Shown: positions 1-4,824 of the stretch, in pieces | How the letters are laid out: each line of letters starts with the position of its first letter | Numbering within the stretch: position 1 is the first letter of the stretch | Assembly (NCBI GenBank): GCA_042568205.1 | Contig: JBHPJE010000029.1 | Location: forward strand, 1-5,202 | Length of the DNA stretch: 5,202 nt | Direction of reading: 5' to 3' | From: JAUVDZ01 sp042568205 | Lineage (GTDB): Bacteria; Patescibacteriota; Gracilibacteria; UBA1369; PNNO01 | The notes under the pieces: generated by a model | The model's input: the letters and a program-made list of their open reading frames with translations, nothing else | Database searches by the model: none | Told to the model about the DNA's origin: nothing | Program-made: the position numbers and the translations under genes

Positions 1-72
1 CTCCTGGTGCCATATTTACTATGGGGAATCTATGCGACAATTCTAATGGTAACTGTTTACTTTATTAACTAG
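1..72 (+). CDS. tspO: TspO/MBR family protein, C-terminal end (partial, 5' end outside window)
   Basis: The plus frame starting at base 1 encodes 23 residues and ends with TAG at 70-72. The peptide begins LLVPYLLWGIYAT and continues as a hydrophobic helix ending in FIN. This matches the end of the fifth transmembrane helix of TspO/MBR (tryptophan-rich sensory protein) family members, whose last helix typically reads LLVPYxxWxxxAT followed by a short tail ending in Asn. Known members are small five-helix membrane proteins that bind porphyrins or sterols. Here the usual Leu-Asn just after the Ala-Thr pair is not conserved (Ile-Leu-Met instead). The start and first four helices lie left of the window. 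Its stop interlocks with that of the convergent gene in the palindrome CTAG (69-72). The call rests on one short motif, but the motif is distinctive. Confidence 0.8.
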   Translation, partial: LLVPYLLWGIYATILMVTVYFIN

Positions 73-1238
73 CTTTTCCCTTTTCGTTTCATTGCTTCGT
101 CTTGTTTTTTGAAGTCTCTCATTTGAGCTAACAGGCTGTCTTGTTCAGTTGCTGAGAGTTCTGATCTTTTGATTAGTTTTTTCATTGTATCCATTTCATT
201 CTCAGTAATTTCACCATCCTCCATCATTTTAAACATCTCTTCTTTTAATGATCCTGGAAGTCCTCCAAATTTTTCATTAACAATCTGTTTTTGGATATCA
301 ATCATATAGTTTTCTATTCTATGCATTAATAATTTATATGCACCCTCGTCGATTTTTCCTGACTTCAATTCATCATCAACAATATCTTTCAAACGATATA
401 ATTCAGCTTCGCAACGTTTAGCTTTCATCTTATATTCAGTATAAGTGTCGTCAATTTGATTCATATACTTAGAAATCGATTTTTGCTTACGTTTAGCTGC
501 AAAAGTAAATCCAGTAGCAGCAAGAAGTACTGCAATAATTGCTAAAATTATTCCAATATTTTGCCATAACCATCCACCGAGCTTAAAAGATTTTCCATTA
601 TTTTCTCCAGCTAATTTATCTTTAATATCAGCTAACTTTTCTCTTTGGTCATCATTTAAAATTCGATCATCTTCTCTAGGATCTGGATCTTCACGCATCA
701 TTTCTTCACGCTCTCTATCTAAATTTTCATAAAATGCTTGAGACATAAAATGACTAATTGTATTACTACAACCACGTCGATCATCAGTTGTAATTACACA
801 AACACGCAGAAAATTTTCACCTACTGGTAATTGTTCATCCCAAATATAACCGGTTTTGTTTTGATCTTCATAAAAATGGATAAAACCAAATTCAGGATAA
901 TATAAATTTGGATCATCCTGATCATGTACAATTTTATAATGAAGAAAGTTAGGACCATTGTATCTAGTCCAATTTAAAGCTGGTCTTCCATCCTCAAGTA
1001 ATTCAAAATCTAAATCAATTTGAATTGAAGGATCGTCAGTATAAGGATCATCTGGATCCATTGGGAAAGGTTCAAGAGGAATTGGTTCAAATTCCATTGG
1101 TTCTCTCAAAAACTCCATTTGGACAGTATTAATTGGTTCAAGTTCCATTGGTTCGAGAATAATGTCAGGATCTTCTGCAAATGCAACATTGCTAAAAGCC
1201 AAAATGCTCAGCGTAAAAATTGATAGTAATTTCTTCAT
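69..1238 (-). CDS. secreted/membrane-anchored protein with FN3-like domain and cytoplasmic helical tail
   Basis: A 389-residue protein of unknown function. Residues 1-21 form a classic signal peptide (MKK, hydrophobic core, AFA cleavage site). Residues 22-68 are a Glu/Pro/Met/Asp-rich low-complexity stretch with an EPMExEPI repeat. Residues about 70-164 look like a fibronectin-III-type beta sandwich (LNWTRY at 88-93, HYKIV, RVCVITTD) with two cysteines, 147 and 157, near its end that could form a disulfide. A charged linker follows, then one transmembrane helix (about 225-247) and a basic stop-transfer AAKRKQK. The tail of about 140 residues is helical, with two short GxI[DT]E-type segments (KSGKIDEGAY near 290-300, EDGEITENEM near 340-350) reminiscent of SHOCT-like modules. 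The inferred topology is outside, one helix, then cytoplasm. An ATG 16 codons upstream (1286) is in frame, but it would bury the signal peptide and lies on the putative promoter, so ATG 1238 is preferred. No clear ribosome-binding site precedes it. The stop is TAG, overlapping the TspO stop. The FN3 style resembles proteins of CPR bacteria (from memory). Confidence 0.85.
   Translation of the reverse strand: MKKLLSIFTLSILAFSNVAFAEDPDIILEPMELEPINTVQMEFLREPMEFEPIPLEPFPMDPDDPYTDDPSIQIDLDFELLEDGRPALNWTRYNGPNFLHYKIVHDQDDPNLYYPEFGFIHFYEDQNKTGYIWDEQLPVGENFLRVCVITTDDRRGCSNTISHFMSQAFYENLDREREEMMREDPDPREDDRILNDDQREKLADIKDKLAGENNGKSFKLGGWLWQNIGIILAIIAVLLAATGFTFAAKRKQKSISKYMNQIDDTYTEYKMKAKRCEAELYRLKDIVDDELKSGKIDEGAYKLLMHRIENYMIDIQKQIVNEKFGGLPGSLKEEMFKMMEDGEITENEMDTMKKLIKRSELSATEQDSLLAQMRDFKKQDEAMKRKGKS
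1080..1154. repeat. two direct 24-bp copies, 51 bp apart, encoding EPMExEPI
   Basis: Copies at 1080-1103 and 1131-1154 differ at one base. They lie in frame inside the membrane-protein gene, 17 codons apart, and encode EPMEFEPI and EPMELEPI just after the signal peptide (TTT against CTT is the single change). A degenerate continuation (PLEPFPMDPDD) follows. Near identity at DNA level suggests a recent in-frame duplication, or a stretch prone to slippage, that lengthens the acidic Pro-rich stalk. Confidence 0.85.
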
Positions 1239-1245
1239 ATATAAG

Positions 1246-1273
1246 TTATTAATTGTAACGGACTCATTATAAT
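1246..1273 (+). promoter_or_regulatory. putative promoter of the MFS transporter gene, overlapping the divergent one
   Basis: The palindrome CATTATAATG (1265-1274) also provides a perfect TATAAT on the plus strand (1268-1273). A weak -35 candidate, TTATTA (1246-1251), lies 16 bp upstream. Initiation near 1280 would leave a leader of about 17 nt before ATG 1297. The -10 overlaps the opposite-strand -10 by four bases, so RNA polymerase could bind in only one orientation at a time. Confidence 0.4.
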
Positions 1274-1293
1274 GATTTAAACTCAAAATCCAA
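1266..1293 (-). promoter_or_regulatory. putative promoter of the FN3-like membrane protein gene
   Basis: On the minus strand a perfect TATAAT (plus positions 1266-1271) is preceded by TTGGAT (1288-1293) with a 16-bp spacer. Initiation would fall near 1258-1260, giving a leader of about 20 nt before ATG 1238. This supports the downstream start over ATG 1286, which would lie within the promoter. The -35 matches the sigma-70 consensus at only three of six positions, so the call rests mainly on the -10 and its placement. Confidence 0.45.
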
Positions 1294-1296
1294 GCA

Positions 1297-2451
1297 ATGG
1301 TTACGAAAAACTCTCTAGCACTTCCAACAGCTATTAAATCTTTACACTCATTTATTTATGGTTTATTTGGGTTGTATCTGCCAATTTATTTGATGAGCAA
1401 AGGTTTTTCCGGCTATCATATTGGCTTATTTATTGGACTTGCAAACCTAGTTTCGATTATAAGTACACTTCCAACAGGAATGGCAAATGACAGAATTAAA
1501 TCTAAAAAAATAGTTTTATATGCCCTTATTTTAAGTATTGTTTATTATACTGGTCTATTAACGCTTACTAATGCATTTATATTAGGTTTCGCATTTGTTT
1601 TAGGTGGACTTGGGAAGAATTTATTCAGCCTTTCAATTGATTCATTAGCTTTTAGAGTTGTTGATCCAGCAAAATCCTCAAGTCAAATTGGTAAATATTT
1701 AGGAATTGTTTCATTTTTATCTCTTATAGGAATTGTTGTAGGTGGAAATGCGATTAATTCATTTGGTTTTGAAGCTACTCTTACTGCAATAATTATTTTA
1801 TTTATAATTACAGCTTTAGGATCTTTGTTTCTTCCAATCACCCAAACTTTTAAATTTAAATTATTCGAATATAAGCGCGATATTTTTAAAAAAGAAGTGC
1901 TGTTTTTTATGTTAATTGTGTTTTTATTTAGTTTGCATTACGGAGCTGAAATGACTTCTTATAGTTTGTTTTTAAAAGATAGTTTTCAGTTGGATTTAGG
2001 AACGATGGGGCTATATATAGCTTCAGCAATAGTATTTTTGGCTGTTGGTGAAATTTATTTTGGAAAGAAAGTGCAAAAAGGTATGGATCCAAAACATGTA
2101 TTTTATTTTGGATTATTAGTCTCAGGGATTGGTCATATACTATTTTCTATTCAAAGTGATGTTTGGATATCTTATATATTCAGATGCGTTCATGAACTCG
2201 GTGATGGAGCTATGATTTTTAGTATTTTTTATGGAATTGTTAAAATTTTCAATATTGAAAGGATTGGCGGGAACTCAAGTATAGTCTCTTTAACTTCAAT
2301 ACTTGGAATCTCTATTGGCTCATTTATTTTTGGGCCTCTTGGAGAACATTATGGATATTATTTACCATTACTTATCACTGGAGGAACTTCAATTCTAGCA
2401 TTCTTATTATTATTCTACTTTAATAAAAAGGTATTGCAGAAAAGAGCTTAA
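1297..2451 (+). CDS. major facilitator superfamily (MFS) transporter
   Basis: A 384-residue integral membrane protein, hydrophobic throughout, with about twelve helices, the usual size for the family. The loop after the second helix carries the MFS signature motif A: PTGMANDRIKSKK at residues 59-71 (G61, D65, R66, K70). A charged central loop (about 183-199, KFKLFEYKRDIFKK) separates two six-helix halves. The end is a basic cytoplasmic tail (NKKVLQKRA). MFS proteins are single-polypeptide secondary carriers in the cytoplasmic membrane; nothing visible identifies the substrate, and import and drug or metabolite export are both possible. The ATG start lies 17 nt after the likely transcription start and has no Shine-Dalgarno sequence; the next in-frame Met (33) would delete the first helix. 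The gene is divergent from the FN3-like protein and 37 bp upstream of the kinase-deaminase gene, so cotranscription with the latter is possible. Codons strongly favour A/T endings. Confidence 0.9.
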   Translation: MVTKNSLALPTAIKSLHSFIYGLFGLYLPIYLMSKGFSGYHIGLFIGLANLVSIISTLPTGMANDRIKSKKIVLYALILSIVYYTGLLTLTNAFILGFAFVLGGLGKNLFSLSIDSLAFRVVDPAKSSSQIGKYLGIVSFLSLIGIVVGGNAINSFGFEATLTAIIILFIITALGSLFLPITQTFKFKLFEYKRDIFKKEVLFFMLIVFLFSLHYGAEMTSYSLFLKDSFQLDLGTMGLYIASAIVFLAVGEIYFGKKVQKGMDPKHVFYFGLLVSGIGHILFSIQSDVWISYIFRCVHELGDGAMIFSIFYGIVKIFNIERIGGNSSIVSLTSILGISIGSFIFGPLGEHYGYYLPLLITGGTSILAFLLLFYFNKKVLQKRA

Positions 2452-2488
2452 AAGTACTACACTGCTAACGTATTTTAAAGAACTGACT

Positions 2489-3508
2489 ATGCATATCGGA
2501 CTAACTGGATATCTTGCCTGTGGTAAAGGCGAGCTTGCAAATATCCTTCAAAATAAGGGTTTTACTTATATTTCTTTATCAGATGTTGTTAGAAAAGCAG
2601 CAACTGATCAAGGTTTAGAACATACTCGTGATAATTTACAAAAAATCGGCAACCAATTACGTGCAAAGTTCGGATCTGCGCATTTTTCTCGTGAAGTCCG
2701 CAAAGAAATCGAAGCAAATCCAGATAAAAAATATGTAATTGATGGAATCCGAAATCCAATGGAGGCAAAGGAACTAAAAGCTTTACCTGATTTTTATTTA
2801 GTTGGAATTTCTGCTAGTCCTGAAACAATTGTTGAAAGAGTTCTTAGTCGTGGACGCGAAGGCGATAAATTGACTGAAGAAGATGTTTTAGCAAAACTCG
2901 ATATTGAAAAAGGAAAAGATCAACCAAAAGACGGACAACAAGTAGCAAAATGTTTAGAAATGGTGAACTTTTTAATAGTAAATGAAGGAACTTTAGAAGA
3001 AGTTGAGAAAAAAATCGAACATTTATTAGGAATAATCGATGGAACTAAGCGTCCTTCATTCGACGAAGTTTTTATGGGCAACGCAACTAACTGGGCTGAA
3101 AGATCGACTTGTTTAAGACGAAAAGTCGGATCTGTAATATCAAAAGATAACCAACAATTAACTGCAGGATACAACGGCGCACCTCGTACAATGAAACATT
3201 GCGCTGAATTAGGTGGCTGCCTACGTGAAAAAATGGGAATTCCTTCAGGGCAACGTCACGAAATATGCCGAGGAACACACGCAGAACAAAATGCGATTAC
3301 CCAAGCAGCTAAATTCGGTATAAACATCGAAGGCGGAACACTTTACTGCAACACTCACCCATGCAGCATCTGCACAAAAATGATTATCAACGCAGGTATC
3401 ACAAAAGTAGTCTACGATTCAGACTACGACGACGCACTTTCAAAAGAAATGCTCGGTGAACAAACCGCACTTGAGCTAGTTAGATTTGAAGGACTTAGGA
3501 GTTTATAA
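2489..3508 (+). CDS. P-loop nucleotide kinase-like domain fused to dCMP deaminase
   Basis: A 339-residue two-domain protein, probably cytoplasmic. Residues 1 to about 183 are a P-loop kinase module: GYLACGKGE (7-15) is a Walker A of the GxxxxGKG kind seen in nucleoside monophosphate kinases, followed by LSDVVRK (30-36), an LQKIGNQLR segment (50-58), VIDGIRNPME (83-92) and an Arg-rich lid (VLSRGREGDK, 118-127). These resemble dephospho-CoA-kinase-like and nucleotide-kinase-like proteins. Residues about 188-339 are a zinc-dependent deoxycytidylate deaminase: GYNGAPR (227-233), Cys238/Cys244/Cys260, HAEQNAI (264-270, zinc His264 and catalytic Glu266) and PCSIC (291-295, zinc Cys292 and Cys295). 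The reaction would be dCMP to dUMP plus ammonia, supplying thymidylate synthase. Yeast Dcd1 and the bacterial anti-phage AvcD proteins have the same domain order. The kinase substrate is unknown; the module could also be regulatory. All expected catalytic residues are present. Codon choice changes sharply near residue 190. Only a weak AAAG precedes the ATG. The deaminase call is very firm, the kinase chemistry less so. Confidence 0.93.
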   Translation: MHIGLTGYLACGKGELANILQNKGFTYISLSDVVRKAATDQGLEHTRDNLQKIGNQLRAKFGSAHFSREVRKEIEANPDKKYVIDGIRNPMEAKELKALPDFYLVGISASPETIVERVLSRGREGDKLTEEDVLAKLDIEKGKDQPKDGQQVAKCLEMVNFLIVNEGTLEEVEKKIEHLLGIIDGTKRPSFDEVFMGNATNWAERSTCLRRKVGSVISKDNQQLTAGYNGAPRTMKHCAELGGCLREKMGIPSGQRHEICRGTHAEQNAITQAAKFGINIEGGTLYCNTHPCSICTKMIINAGITKVVYDSDYDDALSKEMLGEQTALELVRFEGLRSL

Positions 3509-3518
3509 TTTATTAATT

Positions 3519-3749
3519 ATGGTATCAGAAACAGAACCACAATTAGAAGAAAAAAGAGTTGATGCGGTAATTATGCCAGCAGTTGTTTTAGGTCTAACAA
3601 CTTTATCAGAAGAATATGCAAGAAAAGTATTAATAGTTACAGAAACTGAAGAAGTTTTTGCAAATTTATTTCCTGAAGGATATGAAGAAAAAGACTGGCA
3701 AGCCGCACAAAGAACTCGCAGGCGTGCTCAAGAAATTTTAGAAGGATGA
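3519..3749 (+). CDS. small hypothetical protein (76 residues)
   Basis: I do not recognise this protein. It is soluble and has no signal peptide. An acidic N-terminus (SETEPQLEEKR) precedes a hydrophobic stretch (VDAVIMPAVVLGLTTL) too short and interrupted to be a confident membrane helix, then a charged helical C-terminus (WQAAQRTRRRAQEIL). ATG 3519 is preferred: an in-frame TTG at 3486 would overlap the deaminase gene by 23 bp, and the AGGAG at 3497-3501 is too far from the ATG (17 nt) to be a normal ribosome-binding site. A TATAAT at 3504-3509, over the deaminase stop, could start a nearly leaderless transcript; readthrough from the deaminase gene, which ends 10 bp earlier, is the alternative. 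The 3' end overlaps the convergent HNH gene by 12 bp. Codon use (GAT, TTT, GAA, TTA rich) matches the neighbouring genes, which supports it being real, but no family match can be claimed. Confidence 0.6.
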   Translation: MVSETEPQLEEKRVDAVIMPAVVLGLTTLSEEYARKVLIVTETEEVFANLFPEGYEEKDWQAAQRTRRRAQEILEG

Positions 3750-4520
3750 AGCGACGCCCTCAAACATATAATTTCTAAACATCTTATCTACAAAAGATTC
3801 GGACTGATGTTCAAGTTCATGGTGTTCTTTACATACAAGTTCTATTCGATCAGGGTCGTGCACATGATTTTCTGAAAAAGGATCTTTGTGATGCAATGCA
3901 TAATATGGCTTATAACAGCCAGGTTTTGAACATTGTCCGTTTGTTGTTTTGATTACCCATTTTTCGATTGCTTTTGGCATATATCGTTTCGCATTCTCGA
4001 CTTTTTGAGGTTTTTCTTGTTCGTGAAGTTTTTTTCGCGCCTCCAATAACTCGCGCATCAAAGTTTCCCAATCCCCAGATCCTTTTAAAGTCTTCAACTC
4101 ATCTTCAATTTCTTGACTCAACTCCATTTCGATTGTATTGGCCTGTTTTTCCGTACCGGTACGGGATTCCCGAACATGCAATTCAAGTGTATGTTTAGAT
4201 ATTTTTGCAGCTTTCTCTGCCCATTCCCCAGCATCTTCTTTTGTTGCAATTGCAGCAACCGGCCTCACAGCATTTATACTTTTCACCCGAGCAACTTCAA
4301 TCAATTCTGGCTTATCCTCAATCCTTCGCATTATCCTCAAAGCATCATCAACCTGTCCCCGACTCAAACATGCCAACTTTGCAGCATATTCATAAATCGA
4401 TCCGTAACCTTTTTGCTCCCATATTCGGTCCCTATCAATTTCAGGCAACAACATTTTGCATTCGTTGATATGTTTTTTGGCGTGCTTTCCATGGTAGACA
4501 AATTTATCGTGAATATTCAT
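3738..4520 (-). CDS. HNH endonuclease-like protein with helical N-terminal domain
   Basis: A 260-residue soluble protein. Residues 1 to about 117 are helical and include LPEIDRDRIWEQKGYGSIYEY (25-45) and a helix-rich stretch about 50-115. This resembles, from memory, the N-terminal region of DUF222-like and related bacterial HNH proteins. A charged linker (about 118-175) has predicted coiled helix (ETLMRELLEARKKLHEQEK). Residues about 178-240 form an HNH/treble-clef module: Cys197 and Cys202, the ALHHKDP motif (His210, His211), His221, Cys230 and the EHHELEH segment (His233, His234, His238). HNH proteins cut DNA using one metal ion; His211 is the likely general base. Where many members have Asn (NLxxLC) this one has Arg225 (RIELVC), so activity is not certain. 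The target is unknown; it may be a stand-alone or homing-type nuclease. The ATG at 4520 follows a putative promoter within an inverted repeat. Codons end in C more often than in the MFS gene, which may hint at acquisition. The 3' end overlaps the convergent small gene by 12 bp. Confidence 0.82.
   Translation of the reverse strand: MNIHDKFVYHGKHAKKHINECKMLLPEIDRDRIWEQKGYGSIYEYAAKLACLSRGQVDDALRIMRRIEDKPELIEVARVKSINAVRPVAAIATKEDAGEWAEKAAKISKHTLELHVRESRTGTEKQANTIEMELSQEIEDELKTLKGSGDWETLMRELLEARKKLHEQEKPQKVENAKRYMPKAIEKWVIKTTNGQCSKPGCYKPYYALHHKDPFSENHVHDPDRIELVCKEHHELEHQSESFVDKMFRNYMFEGVASSF
4151..4172. repeat. GC-rich 14-bp perfect palindrome with an adjoining short inverted repeat
   Basis: CCGTACCGGTACGG (4151-4164) is a perfect palindrome. 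It partly overlaps CGGGA-T-TCCCG (4162-4172), a second short inverted repeat. Both lie inside the HNH gene, in the codons for residues 116-124 at the start of the linker between the two domains, and are noticeably GC-rich for this AT-rich window. They could be a protein-binding site, a recombination scar or chance; no function can be assigned. Confidence 0.6.
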
Positions 4521-4525
4521 ATTTA

Positions 4526-4557
4526 TTTGGTATAATTTATATCAAAATTATACCAAA
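4526..4557. promoter_or_regulatory. 13-bp inverted repeat with outward-facing extended -10 boxes (promoter/operator of the HNH gene)
   Basis: Arms TTTGGTATAATTT (4526-4538) and AAATTATACCAAA (4545-4557) are exact reverse complements separated by six bases. Each arm holds TGGTATAAT, an extended -10 (TG, one base, TATAAT). The right arm reads leftward (TATAAT at plus 4547-4552): initiation near 4540 would give a leader of about 20 nt before the HNH ATG at 4520. The left arm reads rightward (4531-4536), toward no convincing gene. No good -35 is seen for either, as expected when the TG extension compensates. The symmetry suits a dimeric repressor that would cover the promoter. Neither strand has a T-run after the repeat, so it is not an intrinsic terminator. 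Confidence 0.55.
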
Positions 4558-4617
4558 ACAAACAAGCGAAATCATGCATATTGACTTGATTTTTCAGGAT
4601 AGTTGGTGTGTAGACAC

Positions 4618-4815
4618 TCACCCCGCAGATTCTTCTTCCCCCCATTCCAAAACAAGATCACAATTTTCTGATATTTCAGGAAAAACTGGGATCATACTAG
4701 GATCTGTTTCTTCAGCTATTGCTTCTTCTTCATTTACCGTTTGCAACATTCTGTATTCTCTCCAATCTTTACATCTAGCTCTTGCTTCCCTAAATTTTGG
4801 ATTAAAAATATTCAT
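4618..4815 (-). CDS. small acidic hypothetical protein (65 residues) downstream of the helicase gene
   Basis: I do not recognise this protein. The N-terminal third is basic and aromatic (FNPKFREARARCKDWREYR, residues 4-22); the rest is acidic (NEEEAIAEETDP, LEWGEEESAG) with a Pro/Ile/Val-rich middle (MIPVFPEI). It has two cysteines (15 and 52) and no signal peptide or membrane helix. ATG 4815 lies 9 bp after the helicase stop on the same strand, so the two genes are very probably cotranscribed and possibly translationally coupled, as there is no Shine-Dalgarno sequence. The opposite strand is also open here but encodes a Ser/Leu-rich peptide typical of an antisense shadow. The stop is TGA. 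The charge split suggests a small binding or adaptor protein, but that is only inference. Confidence 0.6.
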   Translation of the reverse strand: MNIFNPKFREARARCKDWREYRMLQTVNEEEAIAEETDPSMIPVFPEISENCDLVLEWGEEESAG

Positions 4816-4824
4816 ATAATTATT

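Noticed and set aside
1239..1286. N-terminal extension of the FN3-like membrane protein from ATG 1286
   Set aside because: It would place 16 polar residues before a textbook signal peptide, and its codons overlap the putative -10 box.
2452..2488. A small antitoxin-like RNA before the deaminase gene, as found with AvcD systems
   Set aside because: Only 37 bp separate the MFS stop from the ATG, too little for such an RNA, and no strong promoter or hairpin is visible there.
2920..3278. Two minus-strand open frames within the deaminase gene
   Set aside because: They lie wholly inside a gene with clear catalytic motifs and encode no recognisable protein.
3968..4535. Several overlapping plus-strand open frames across the HNH gene
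   Set aside because: They mirror a well-supported coding sequence, have Phe/Ser/Cys-rich antisense composition, and compete with one another in different frames.
4521..4560. The inverted repeat as an intrinsic terminator for the helicase unit
   Set aside because: The stem is AT-rich and no T-run follows on either strand, whereas both arms contain extended -10 boxes at a sensible distance for promoter function.
4574..4819. Plus-strand open frame of 81 codons opposite the 65-residue gene, downstream of the rightward -10 in the inverted repeat
   Set aside because: The peptide is Ser/Leu-rich with no recognisable features, typical of an antisense shadow. The minus frame has a natural composition and sits 9 bp after the helicase gene.
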